Source: Cheiracanthium punctorium
Taxonomy: Eukaryota > Arthropoda > Arachnida > Araneae > Cheiracanthiidae
Direction of reading: 5' to 3'
Length of the DNA stretch: 64,000 nt
Assembly: GCA_038373885.1 (NCBI GenBank)
Contig: JAWZYV010017505.1
Span: 124,001 to 188,000 of the forward strand
Under the pieces are notes generated by a model that made no database searches, had not been told where the DNA came from, and was given only the letters and a program-made list of their open reading frames with translations. The first letter of the stretch is position 1; each line of letters begins with the position of its first letter. Positions 22,201 through 33,696 of the stretch are shown in pieces. The translations under genes and the position numbers were made by a program.

Positions 22201-23207
22201 AAGAAGTAAAATGTCCCAGATTCCGCAGCGCCATCTGTTAAGTAATTTCAAAGCGAATTTGGGCCGATGTCAAACCCTGGAACATCTGTGGCGAGTTTTT
22301 AAGTGATCGCCGGTCGATTTCGCCCCAAACAAATTCCGAAATCTGCTTATGATGTCGGAAATTTAGCATCGCAAGGCGATCTCGTGCCAAAGAGATGACG
22401 ATGTCGCGTTCTGAGGACAAAATTTTAATATCGGAAGCGATGATGGGCCAATGTTATTATGATATTCTTATAATATGACCGAACAAATCCCAATCAAATC
22501 GATGTTTGGCCAATCGTTAGCCAAACAATCGTGCTGCTTGGGTATAAATGGACATAATCTGGAAAATCCAGAAAATGTCCATGAATAGACCAAAACTAGA
22601 TATGGAATTTCCAGAATAAGTCTTTTTATAGACGAATCCCAGATTAATCCATATTGCCTATCTGAAATAGCAAGAAAGACGTCCAAGACTTGACCTAAGT
22701 AGGTCCATATATAGACACTGACGTCCAAGACTTGCTCATACTAAGTCCATAAATAGACAAGCACGTCCATAGTTACGTCTATATGCATGTCTATAAAACG
22801 TCCTATGAGCGTCCTATAGTGCCATACTGACGTAAAATGGACGAGAATTGGACGAATCCTGGATGTTTAATGGACATGTCAGCTTCTCTATATGACGTCT
22901 TCTAGGCGTGTTCTGGACAAGTTTGTGCTATCTGGGTACTTATTAATTACTATTAATTCCTACAAGGTGGATACAAGGAGAAGCCAATAGCTATTTGTCA
23001 GTGAAGCGAAACTGTAACCGATCTGCCATATTGCTTAGATCCCATTGCAATATGACTGTGTTATTCTATGATGACAGTTCCAATTTTAAAGAAGTAATGT
23101 CACCAAAGTTGGCGCCAAAAATAATTGCGTATTTGACGTAACTGTAAAACGTCTAACTGAAGAATGCTGAGATTTTGTTTTTAGAACTATTGTAACATAT
23201 AGAGCAA

Positions 23208-23892
23208 GAGCCAGCGACCGCCAGATATTCCTCATAGTATAAAAGCTGAAACTTTCTCTGCGAATACCCTCCAACAGAGGTAGGAACAATCGGCCACTAT
23301 AAAGTTTGGAGGATCCTGGCTTTGTCAGGTAACAGGTGCCAAAGGCGTATAAAATTGCCGAAAATTTCGTCATTTCATAAAGCTTCATTTTTTTATATGT
23401 TCTTTTTCGCAGTACTAGAAATCACTTTATCCCTTGCCAGACACTTTTCCATCATGGCAAACCCCCGCCAGACAACCTCAAAGTCTTGAAAAACGTAATT
23501 CTATTACGAGCGCGTGCAAAAAGTTCAGAAGTAGCAGTATAAAATGTGTTTGTCACTTTGTGACAGCTTGACGTACTTCGTCGCGAGAGTTTACGAACAC
23601 AACAGTTTTGCATGACTTTGAGATTGTCTGGCGGGGGTTTGCCACGATGGAAAAGTGTCTGGCAAGGGATAAAGTGATTTCTAGTACTGCGAAGAAGAAC
23701 ATATAAAAAAATTAAGCTTTATGAAATGACGAAAATGTTCGGCAGTTTTATACACCTTTGCCACCTGTTACCTGACAAAGCCACGATCATCCAAACTTTA
23801 TACTGACCGATTGTTCCTACCTCTATTGGGGAATATGCGCAGAGAAAGTTTCAGCTTTTTCACTATGACGAAGGTCTGGCGTTAGCTGTCTC
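23208..23892. repeat. Long foldback: arms of about 280 bp around a 126-bp spacer
   Basis: 23208-23487 and 23614-23892 are imperfect inverse copies. Matching blocks include AAAGCTGAAACTTTCTCTGC, CTTTGTCAGGTAACAGGTG.C, AATCACTTTATCCCTTGCCA and CAAACCCCCGCCAGACAA. There are scattered mismatches but few gaps. A transcript through it would form a very long hairpin. No target duplication or transposase was found. Confidence 0.93.
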
Positions 23893-24094
23893 TTAGACGA
23901 ATATAATTGGGCATTTTTACTTTTTAATCCGTAAAATCGTGCATCTTTCACTGTTACTTAAAAAGAAATCAATAAAATGATCCTCCATACTTAGGCCAAC
24001 ACACTTACTTAAGTTAGGTTTACCCCCTTCATTTCGTCCAATTCTGAAGGTAGCTAATGCAATCTCCTTGTATTCATATCTCTATGCCCCAAAC

Positions 24095-24245
24095 TCCCTA
24101 TTAAGGTCCTGTCGTACATTAGGATACTGATTAAGCGTAGGATAGTGGGTTCAATCCTCAGTTATCCCCTGGTTATTTAAATTTCCTTTCTTTGTGTTAG
24201 TAAAAATTTTCATTGTAACGCCCACTCGACGAGGATTTATAAGTG
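24095..24245 (+). repeat. SINE family D copy
   Basis: It holds GTGGGTTCAATCCTC (B-box-like), TTTCTTTGTGTTAGTAAAAA and CTCGACGAGGATTTATA, matching 9838-9985 in the same order and orientation. Confidence 0.6.
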
Positions 24246-24431
24246 GGTCCTGCGAAACAAGCACACGATTCCGAATATAAATGTTTCGGATTCAACATCA
24301 GCAACAACTAAATTTATATATTTTTTCAATTCTTGTTTTCGTAAACTCCTTATAGTACAGTAAAAGTTAGGTTTAACCCAAACATCCAAATAAAGTTCTA
24401 ACCAACGACAAACTGTTGAGTACACTCCTCT

Positions 24432-24820
24432 TAGTAAGTCGTAAAAAGTTGTACGACTTTGAGCGTCGGGTTTCGGTGGGAGGGGAGGGGTAAGGCCGAT
24501 GTAGACTTCCTCCGTTTTATATGTATTTCAATGGCCGACGGAACACCGATACGGAAAGAAATCTCCCGTTGCTCTCTCCATTGTGTGGGGGAAGGGGTTT
24601 GTGCTTTCTTACACTAGCTTTAGTCGGTGGATCCTGACTGCTCATTAAAAAATGGTAAATTTCGCCAGAAGAATGCCCTTCTATCCCCTGTACTACGACC
24701 CTCTGAATCACTCGAGGCCGTGATGGCCCAGTGGTTACGGCGTTAGACTCGCAATCGGAAAGTTGTAGGTTCGATTCCGACGTATCAGTGACGAACGCCA
24801 TGTACGTGCACGTTAAAACG
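24432..24820 (+). repeat. SINE family B repeat, plus copy
   Basis: It starts TTAGTAAGTCGTAAAAAGTT and ends just after a tRNA-like segment (24711-24785) with GTGATGGCCCAGTGGTTA and a B box GGTTCGATTCC. Its whole length of about 370 bp is matched in inverse orientation at 27222-27581. In this family the tRNA-like part lies at the 3' side of a longer unit, so it may be a larger element carrying a SINE. Confidence 0.72.
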
Positions 24821-25040
24821 GGTTTAGGTAGGAGAGAGTGGTCAAATGATAGGTTTTCATTACTAAATAAAATTATGTCTATAGGAAAAAAGGAAGGTTA
24901 GCTACAAACTTTACAGAATATGTGATTTAAAACCAAAATTAATGGAAATTCATCGCAATACATGCTTTTCAATAAATTACATTTTCTTCAGTGAGAAGTG
25001 CTTATTTAGTACAACATACATCATAACAAACGATAGTTAG

Positions 25041-25307
25041 CTAAATAAAAATATTCATGTTGAAGTCATTAATCTGTTGAAGATTATCTTCAACAGTGTT
25101 GTCGTCATTCATCAATGCATCTCTGTTGGCGCATCCATGTATAGAGCAATTCATGCACAGGTATGAGCATTTCAAGCCACTCTTCTGACGGTCACAGTTT
25201 TTCACACATTTTCTCTTTACAGGGGAAAACAATGGAGCAACGTAATTTCTCGGGAGCAGCGGCCTTTGTAGTTGTAACTGCGGGCGCAGATAACCGCCAG
25301 TATTTTG
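25041..25307 (-). CDS. Cysteine-rich reading frame, possible exon or transposon remnant
   Basis: The minus frame is open for 88 codons from just after a stop at 25310 to a stop at 25041, without an obvious ATG start (the first Met is internal). It contains VKRKCVKNC, then KSGLKCSYLCMNC and HGCANR, that is C-x3-C-x8-C-x3-C-x2-C-x4-C. A basic segment and clustered cysteines of this kind (K.GLKC...C..C....C.N) occur at the ends of some invertebrate transposon-encoded proteins. I cannot name the family. It lies between the inverted SINE B copies, next to the TIR element at 25435. Confidence 0.35.
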   Translation of the reverse strand, partial: QNTGGYLRPQLQLQRPLLPRNYVAPLFSPVKRKCVKNCDRQKSGLKCSYLCMNCSIHGCANRDALMNDDNTVEDNLQQINDFNMNIFI

Positions 25308-25879
25308 TCAACTCCATTTTAGTGGCTCTTTATTGACAATGAGCATTGCTGCACTGGATGGTCAATTGTATTAAGAGAGTTACTGTGCTGCTGTTGAAGG
25401 GGAAAAGTTCAGAAAAACTAAAATTTTGCATGTAGGGAAAGTTGGGGTACAATGAAACAAAATTTACTATTTTTTTTTCCCTGCTCACAAATTTGCACGA
25501 ACAAAAATAAAATTAATTGACTACTCTTTTCCTTATCCAAATGAATTTTTATGAGTTTGTAAATAGCCTTTTTATATTTAAAAAATTGCAAATGATAAAT
25601 GTCTGCAATGTTTCTGAAGCCCATATACCGGGTTCAATATAACGCGTAATCGCAGTTCACAAACACTCAAATAATAGGAGTCAAAATTCAAATTTCAGCA
25701 TAAATGTTTTGTGTACAGTTATAATAAACATTAGTGAGACATAAATATGAAATTTAAAGAAAAAATAAACAAATTTAATTAAACGGTTATAGCGCAAGAT
25801 GAAAATATAATATTTTTATTAGAGGTTAGCCTATAGTTCTTCATTTTATATTAAATTTACTTAAATCGAATTCAAAAAT

Positions 25880-26402
25880 TAGCATTTCTGTTTTCCTTTC
25901 TGTACCACCTGAAGGAACAGGAGGTGGTAGTTTTTATACACTTTGAGTTTTTTCAAAAATGTATGTTTCCGACGAGCGCGCACATTTCAAGCTTGGACTC
26001 AGTCGTTTGAAGTACAAATTCACATTCCGTTTGATTTAAGTTTATTATATCCACAACCAGAGTAGATTCCTTTACATTTAAGTTCACTTTCCTTTGATTA
26101 AAACATAATCATTTTGAACGACGCTGCTTGTGTTCATACATGTTATGTGAGAGCATGGGCGCCGACAGAATATTTCCAGGGGGGGGGGCAAAGACTACTT
26201 CAACGTAGGATTACCATGTAGTGAGAACAAACAGCAGGAAACACTGCATAAAAAAATTCAGGGAGATGCAAGTGCCCCCCCTTTGCCCTATGCTGCCGGC
26301 GCCCATGTCTGAGAGTAGCTCATAATCTGTACTGTTTGGATTGTTAGATGTAAGACAAATTGGATCGTCACCTCCTTCAGAGTCTGAAGAAGATAGCGTA
26401 CG
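25880..26402 (-). pseudogene. Decayed transposase tail inside the TIR element
   Basis: At 26402-26316 the minus strand reads SSSDSEGGDDPICL and then NPNSTDYELLS without a stop. If the MITE at 26154-26307 and one target copy are removed, the frame continues a little. After a shift it then reads NDYVLIKGK. Acidic D/E-S stretches followed by D-P-I-C-L, and an N-D-(F/W/Y)-V-(hydrophobic) segment, resemble the C-terminal part of JRKL/pogo-type transposases. The match is short, and stops are frequent. Confidence 0.3.
26154..26307. mobile_element. hAT-type MITE with CATGGGCGCCG ends
   Basis: Ends are CATGGGCGCCGACAG and CTGCCGGCGCCCATG. The flanks TGTGAGAG and TCTGAGAG agree at 7 of 8 positions, as for an aged hAT target duplication. 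It is inserted inside the element at 25435-26996. Confidence 0.82.
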
Positions 26403-27221
26403 ATTTAAAAAACAATTGCTCGTTAACGTTATGCACTCATCAAAATCTCAATCTAAATATTGAATAGTAATATCGTTATTATAAGTGAATGCATTCACCC
26501 GGGTACAATGAAACATGGTTCATTGTACCCTATATCAAGTATTTCATTATACCCCAAATGGAGGCTATAAACTAAATAAATTTTTACTAATTCCTAATAT
26601 TTATTTTCTTAATTCTGCCTGGTCTGAAAGACGTTAGCTAGAGCTGAGAGACCACACTGGACTCTGACTAGAGTCGATTCTCGACGTACCTATCTTGCGC
26701 AAGAGAACAGTTAAAGTATTCTCAGCATACGTCATATGAAACCTTACACCTAGGATCGCGCTATTGAAATACAAAATTATACGTTGTATGAGTAACAAAT
26801 TCTGAATGTCAATGGTGAAAATCCAATCACTTTTTATATCTCTTGTTTTAAAAATGCTATTGTCGCCAAATCACATCAGTCACTGGAACATATACTTGTA
26901 TAATAGGTGTGTGAGTTTCAACTTTCTGTGACAAATCCTATTGATTTTAGATAACATGTTTCATTGTATGTTGCGTTTCATTGTACTCCAACTTCCTCAT
27001 CAGACTGCTTTGCAATATTCTGCAAGTAACATTGACTTGCGGGCGACTGCCTGTTTGTCAGAAGACAGCTCTAGTTAATGTTGTGCCGCTTAGAACTACA
27101 TACTTCTTCTCGGAGTTTCAAGCCACAATTTGGAACCATATCAGAAGGTGGGAGACTTCTGAATATTGGCATCCCTTGGAAACTGCTAGCGACCAGCCGA
27201 GAGGACTTTCGCACGGATTTA

Positions 27222-27581
27222 ACATGCCTGTACGCAGCCCGTACATGGTGGTCTTCAGTGGTTTCGGAATCGAACATACAACCTTCCGGTTACGAGCCCA
27301 ACGCCTTAACCACTGGGCCATCACGGCCTCGGGAGACTACAAGGGCCGAGACAGCAAGGGATAGAGGGGCATTCTTCTGGCTAAATTAACGACATTTTAG
27401 TGACCAGTCGGAATTCACTGACAAAAGGCAATGTGGGAAAAGCACAAAACCCCTCTTCCCACATAATGGAGAGAGTAACGGAAGATTTCTTTCCGTATCA
27501 GTGTCCCATCGGTCTTAACCCCCACTAGCTCCCGCTGGAACCCGACACTCAAATTCGTGCAACTTTTTACCACTTACTAAA
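27222..27581 (-). repeat. SINE family B repeat, minus copy
   Basis: This is the inverse of 24432-24820, running from the CCTTTAGTAAGTGGTAAAAA end (27582) to the tRNA-like part near 27230-27330 (GTGATGGCCCAGTGGTTAAG, GTTCGATTCCG). Similarity to the plus copy is clear over the whole length, with small gaps. Confidence 0.72.
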
Positions 27582-27589
27582 GGAAGAGT

Positions 27590-29630
27590 ACTTAACATTT
27601 TGCCGCATGGTAGAACTTCTCTTTTTGCATGCTTGGGTCTTGCTAATTTTTTGCCTGTCTTTACTGTACTATAAACTCACGTCACTCATTTTCGTGCAAA
27701 TATTGGAATAAGTGTGATTAGTGGTGTTACAAGCATGGGAAACCCCCAAGGGGCTCACTCACTAAATATAACGAATTTTAATCAGTCACAAGTATACACT
27801 AAACGAAACCTAATGTGAGAAAATTAGCAGTAATCTCCTTAGATCAACGGTAAAAATAATTAATTAAAAATGAGCTTGGGTTGACAGAAGAGAAACTAAT
27901 CTTCATTTGACGATTATATATTTTCGACGATTATAATTTCTATTTCGTCGGAAATATTTTATTATTATATATGACGATTTATAATATCTTTCATAATATT
28001 TTTTAAAAAGATGCTTGCAATAAACATTCTTCACTTGCTACCGAATCTGTTGCATTTTATCTCCTATAATTTTGCAAATCTTCGACAGTTTGATCTTTCA
28101 GAAATATATTTCCTTCTGTGTATAGAGGCAATGTCATTTTTTGAAGAAAACTCTTCGTAACGAATAAAAACAACATTAAATATATTTATCGTCATCTATA
28201 TCGTATTCTCAGGTGGATGTGGTGATGGTGGGAGGAAAAAAAAAAGGATTTTCATAATAAAATTTCTTACGCATAAGTATGCATATGAGAGGATTATTTA
28301 ATAGTATGCATTAAATAATATTAACGCGTAATATACAACAGGTTTAGACACTTACAAACCTGATGCTAGTAATTATTCACACAGGGTAAAAAAAACAGTT
28401 CGTAGGAGTTTACGGATGTAAGAGTATTACACCAGGCTGAAATAGGTGAAAAAAAATTGGAAAGGAATTTTTTTTTTCGGTTTCCAAAGAATTTAAAAAG
28501 AACAGAACTGTGCAAAAAGAAAATGCTTTATTAAGAATCAATCAATATGTAGCAGGAAAAATGACACTGCATGTAAACCTTTGTCCGTAGAATAAAGTGC
28601 CTGTTTTAAATATTACCTGTAAATCTATACAAACAAAATAATTGTTTAAAATCAAACAAGAAATCTGATAAAAAAAAATATAAACATTTTAAAGCAACAA
28701 AATTATTCTACAATCTTCCAGAACAACTATGAAGAAATTGCGAAATTAGTTTATGCTGTAAATTTCTGATAATGATTTAAACCAATGCGTATCGTGATAT
28801 ATAACTGTAACAACAACAAAAAAAAACTCATTTAAATTATAAAAAATGTATTCTCTTTTAGCGTAGCATATTTTTACTGTTCTGTACAGGAATTACTATT
28901 TTCTACTACAATCACATCACTACTTTATCAAATATACTATGCAAGAGTAACTTTGTACACAGATGAAATAAAATACATTTGTTTTGCTTGCGGTCTTTTA
29001 TGCCAATGTAAAGAATTTTGAAAACAAGATGGCAACTCGTTTGAAATTCATCTGCACTGGAGTTAACGATTCCGAATGCATTACGCTCTTTGGTAATATG
29101 AAATGCGTTACACAAAAATGAAAAAATATCTCCGCGTTCGAAGGCAATTTCAAGCGATATATCAAATGTAAATACTCTTTTCTAATATGGAAATGGAAAA
29201 ATACTATTTGAGAAAGTAAGTCATATTACAGAAAGATATATGTGTTCAAAAACGATTTTTCGTATGAATTGCAGTCAGTAGTAGGTGCTTCTAAAAAATA
29301 ATTTTTGCCGCAGCGAAGATTTAACATTAATTTGTTCCGGAGTCAACAGCAGTATAGATTTACAGCGAAAACAAATGGACGTAATTTGCTTAATAAATTA
29401 TGTAATAGGAATTAAAGGATTTCGGGGATAATTTCGTTGTTAAAACATAAAATCTGTATTTTTTTTATGTTTCTTTCACAAAAATAATTTATTTCAGAAC
29501 ATTAAACCTTTAACAAATTCCAAGTACAAATTTTTATGAAATGAAATAGAATAGCAGTTAAACTTGCCCTAATATTTCTTTCTATTTAATTTATGGTTCA
29601 AGACATTTTTTCATTACTGCTAAGGGTTTC
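27590..29630. other. Unassigned AT-rich sequence
   Basis: About 2 kb with A and T homopolymers and no frame of interest. No repeat ends are recognised. Confidence 0.45.
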
Positions 29631-29635
29631 TTGGT

Positions 29636-29835
29636 TTGTGTTGTGTTGTGTTATGGCAAAGCTACGCATTCGCTAGCTGCCAAGTGGGAGCGGGTGCCTT
29701 GGCCGGAGGACTTTTTTAGGGGTTCTAACTCGTATTCAAGTTATAGCTGTAGAAAACCGACGAAAACTCCAGACCATTAGATTTACAGTCTTGCGATAAT
29801 TCAATCCAGAACGCTGGACCATAATTCGTAGTCGA
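29636..29835 (-). repeat. SINE family A, minus copy
   Basis: The inverse reads through the body of 2616-2832: CTGTAAATCTAATGGTCTGG, GTTTTC, TTAGAACCCC, TTGGCAGCTAGC and CATAACACAACACAAC at the 3' tail. The tRNA-like head is worn (B box GGATTGAATTATC). It is about 25% diverged from the intact copy by eye. Confidence 0.7.
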
Positions 29836-29839
29836 AGTG

Positions 29840-31150
29840 GTAGTATTTTTAATGCGTTCTACAAAGGAAGTGACGCAGCCGTGAAAAATTCCGTTATTCA
29901 TCTTTTGATGAAAAAAAAAAAACGAAATAGACCATCCCTAAATTTATTTTTGCAATTGTCTCTAACTTTGTACTATCTGTTCTAATGAACCGTGAATTAA
30001 TTTTCAGTAGTTTTGGGCTTATCACATAACTCTTAAATACTGCTAAATGGCATAATATTCTAAAAATCACTAAGCGGGGGAATTTTCGGATTTTTAAACT
30101 ATCGCAGATATTTTTCCTTTACTTTCTTACATAATTATGAACATTTTCAAGCGGATCGCACAAACAGTATGGAATTTGTTACTTTTTCCACCAAAACTTT
30201 TTCGGATCAATGGCGGTAAAACGTTTTGTTTTGGTGTGGTACGAACTGGAATCGTAACAGAATCGGTGAGTCTTAGTGATTTGCTTAACTGCATATTAAG
30301 ATTGCCATTCTTCAAGAAATTATGCAAGGAGCTGCGTTCATATTTGGCTTATTTCAAAGGGCGCCACACCCTTAAGCTTCCTTTATTTAATGCCTAAATG
30401 GCCAGTATTTTTTTATTCTTAAGATGTCGCCCCTGGGCCTATAAAGAAAATAAGCTTAAACTCTTTTTTAAGTTATTTGCATATGGAATCGTAACGTTTT
30501 ATAAGAGTGTATGGTTCTCTTTTAAAGAAAAAATCTAATTTTGTGAATAGGTGTTAAAAAAAAAAAAAAACATCGAATAAGCTACTTCACCCTCAATATT
30601 CGCATCTACATTACCCAACCGCAGTTCTTCGATTTTTCGCAATCAATAGATAGTTACAAAGTTTAATCCAAATATTTTAAATCAAAGTTATATTTAAAGG
30701 AAAGTTTGCGGAGAGAAAGGGCGAACGGGAACGTACAGAAGGGGAGCGAAGAGTCCATAGGATACGGAAAAGTTTGATAAAATGTATTTTGTACTAAGTC
30801 GATTGTTCTGCATTACTGATACAAGACTGTAATGCTGTGGTCTTGCATTAACGTGTGTTGCTGGAAAAAGAGTTGTACAGGCATTCCTGCGAGTGAAATG
30901 AGTATGTGACCATTTGACTTTGGCGACCGTTTTGGCGACTTTTTGGCGGAATTGGCGACAAAAAGAAGGTTCTCGAAACAAGTGGAATCTCAGTTGAATC
31001 TCAATTAGGATAGAAGTTACGAGAAAAATCGAGACATATGAGATTACGACTTGCTTGGAAATCTACAAGTATCAGAGTCTCTCTCGCTGTGAGTGAGTTG
31101 AAAGCAGTCTGTGGATATAGAGAGCAGAGTTACGTGATTGATATTGCGAT
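29840..31150. other. Unassigned AT-rich sequence
   Basis: No supported gene. Short frames around 30130-30400 and 30700-30980 have no recognisable domain. The latter contains TTTGGCGAC-type iterations at 30915-30960. Confidence 0.4.
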
Positions 31151-31155
31151 TTTAA

Positions 31156-31430
31156 CCCATTCGTGCCTGGATATTTTTGCGACTTTCTTCGATTTCTGCT
31201 AACACCAGAAGTAATTGATAAATTTCTGATGTCAACTTTTTGAACAAGGGATGATTTCATTTAAAATCGTTATGTATAAAAATTGAAATGTCAACATCCT
31301 ACTTGCCATATTAAAATATTTTGTGGAATTGAGTTTCAATACTCGCGAATAAAGGCTAGGAAAAATAAATAACGTTTTCGAATGATAGCGATAATGCCGT
31401 CCCAAAAAAGGGACCCTAGGCATAAATGGG
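31156..31430. mobile_element. piggyBac-like MITE
   Basis: Both ends abut TTAA (31152-31155 and 31431-31434). Inside are CCCATTCGTGCCT on the left and, read inward, CCCATTTATGCCTAG on the right. TTAA targets with CCC ends are the piggyBac signature. It is 275 bp with no coding capacity. A truncated relative lies at 9687-9811. Confidence 0.85.
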
Positions 31431-31439
31431 TTAATAGTG

Positions 31440-33690
31440 TTATTGCTGTGATGGTTAATTATTTGCTCGTGCAGGAGCTATTAAATTCTTTTTTTAATTT
31501 TTTAAAATTTTAGTTTATTAATTTTTTGTGAGATATTAATGTATCGATTCGTCGAATAAAGTGTTAAATTTGCTTTTCGAACTTATTGGACTATATCAAC
31601 GTACACCCACTTTGTGATTTTCATAACAATAATACTAACACACCTGTGTATAGTATACGCATACAACACTATGTGCGCAGAAGTCCCTACTAAGAAGAAA
31701 TAAAAATGCCTTTTTAAAAGAACCCTAACTGTAACCCTAAAAGTCCTTTTTAGTAAGATGCCAGGAAATTTTTTTTTTTCTAAACAGAAAGTGACATTTT
31801 TCATAACAGAAAGAACCGTTTTCTTTCATAGAACATGCCCTACCTATAAATTCACCTTGACTCTTTTGAAAAGAAATGAGAACAGCACTTACCAAGCACA
31901 TCTATAGAGATATAAAATAAAACTTGAATCACATACAAATTTAGTTTTTCTGCGATTATTTAAGTGAGCGTAAAAAAAGAAAACATTCAAAAAGTTTAAA
32001 TCTGTTGAAATTTATCCGCATCGGATTATATAATGAATCCAAGGTTATTGTCCTTCAGTATATTTGAAGTACAAACTAATTTCTTGGCTTTTAAAGGCAA
32101 TTCGAAACATTGTATCAAATGTAAAATGCAATTTGCTAAGCCAGCGAAATGGGAAAATGGGATTTGAAATAAAAGTCAAAGAGTCAGAGGAGCAATATAT
32201 TCACTTAGCCGCGATATTCTGAGTGCATTATAATCAGACATTGGTATTTGAATTAAAATAATCGTAATGCACAAAGGAATGAGGAAGAAATAAGATTAAA
32301 TCTTCATTTAAATAAGTATAAATAAATATAATGGAAATCTGTTTATTTATTAGTTTGTTTTGTTTGTGTTTTATATAAATTCACGCCGTTGAATCGATCA
32401 GCTTCAAATTTCGCACAAATATTAAAAAAGTACAGAAAAAAGGTATTTAGATTAAAAATAAGAATTTATTTGGCCAATAACACTAGAAAGAGAGGAAACA
32501 TGTGTTAAAATACAAAAGTATCATAGTAATTAAAAAGAAATAGTTCTAAATAATTCAGCATCAAAGGGCGCTGTTTTACTAGGGGTCTACGATATGCGCA
32601 TGTGCATTTTAGAATCTTCCAATGTAAAAAGCATTTTTTCTGAAAGCAAAATAATTATTATTTGTATCAATGAAAAATATACTTAGTACTACATTTAATT
32701 TTTGTTTATTTCAGATAAATAGTTAATTTTGTATTCTATTTTTAGCGCACTAAAATTCCTGTAGAAACAGAATCCGTTGTTGCCCTTAAGTTGTTGAATT
32801 CAACCGTCAAATAAAACGGAACTTATTTCTACCGATCTTAGACTCAGGAAATGTAAATGCATAAATGTAAAACTAACAGATGATTAACTTACTGGCATTT
32901 TAAAAGTACTGGTGATTTACATACAGTTCTAGATATTTACTTTATTTCCCTCGCACGCGTGACATTATTTCTACGTAGCCCATTACTTACTGTATCGACG
33001 TCAGATCTTGCGGAGCGTCACGGGCTTGTATGAGGCCTTGCGTTAATCAGAGTCTTCTGGTGTCGGTTTTATTTAGACCGTTTTAAAAGTTTTAGGCTCG
33101 TAGATGATACCTATCCTAAGTATAGATCCATGACTGCGTTACTGTTATGTTACCAGCGTAAGAACTAGAGAAATAACTGCAAATTAGCTATTTAAAGAAA
33201 ATTAGAAACTTTTTAACGCGAAAAGTTTCTGTAAACATTTTCGCAAACAAATTTTGCACGTTTTCCAAAAAGTATTTCCATCATCAAATCTGGAAACGAT
33301 GCAAAAAGATATGCTTTTTTAGAGCACAAGAGTTCAATTTGCAAGTGCGTTTCCGAAAATTTCCGCTTTGGAAAAAAATTCCTGTTAAAGGCTTCCTTTT
33401 TTTGGTTAATGATGAAATTTAGCAGCTTAACTGGCAACAATAGATTCTGTTAATATAACTTTTTTAAAAAATGTAAAAAATAGAAAATTAAATACTTAAA
33501 AATATTAAATCTATTTCAATAACTGAAATCCTAAGTGCAACGAGGCAAAAATTTACGAACAAATGTGTAATTGTGCCCCTAATCTTAATGAGGGGGGTTA
33601 ATATCGTCTGCTAATAGGCACATCGAGAAATGATAAGCTTTTACAATGTAAAATTAATATTTTTATTACATAATTTTGATATCTATTTTT
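31440..33690. other. Unassigned AT-rich sequence
   Basis: Over 2 kb without a recognised gene or element boundary. Confidence 0.4.
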
Positions 33691-33696
33691 TTTTAG

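Larger units (their letters stand above)
11015..22542. mobile_element. Inner inverted-end pair (CCCAAGCAGCA)
   Basis: Left CCCAAGCAGCA and the inverse of right GTGCTGCTTGGG match. TTGGCCAAACATCG recurs about 30 bp inward on both sides. The subterminal zones (11040-11500; 22200-22530) share a TCGCC/GGCCAA-rich composition unlike the surrounding AT-rich DNA. The pair lies exactly inside the outer pair, as if one element landed in another. No transposase that would belong to it was recognised. Confidence 0.42.
10924..22936. mobile_element. Outer inverted-end pair (CCCAGATAGCACA), possible 12-kb element
   Basis: The left end CCCAGATAGCACAGTTGTCC is matched by the inverse of the right end, CCCAGATAGCACAAACTTGTC. 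Both sides carry many loose copies of a motif like ACGTCCATAAATGGAC just inside (10940-11010; 22550-22930). Such subterminal motif arrays are typical of DNA transposon ends. No target duplication is visible, so these could also be two unrelated insertions in opposite orientation. Confidence 0.42.
25435..26996 (-). mobile_element. TIR element (GGGAAAGTTGGGGTACAATG), non-functional
   Basis: The left end GGGAAAGTTGGGGTACAATG is matched by the inverse of the right end, GGAAGTTGGAGTACAATG. The GTACAATGAAAC motif also recurs inside near 26505-26540 and 26960. The interior carries a degraded minus-strand coding segment and a younger hAT MITE at 26154-26307. The target duplication is not clear. It sits between the two inverted SINE B copies. 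Confidence 0.6.

Noticed and set aside
24711..24785. tRNA gene
   Set aside because: A and B boxes are present, but the ends do not pair into an acceptor stem, and the whole unit recurs with extra flanking sequence at 27230-27330, as expected of a SINE.
30694..30981. 95-codon minus-strand frame
   Set aside because: It looks protein-like in places but includes iterated TTTGGCGAC sequence and no known motif. Too weak to report as a gene.
31715..31742. Telomere-like AACCCTAA repeats
   Set aside because: Only two imperfect units (AACCCTAACTGTAACCCTAA); arthropod telomeres usually use TTAGG, and this is within chance.
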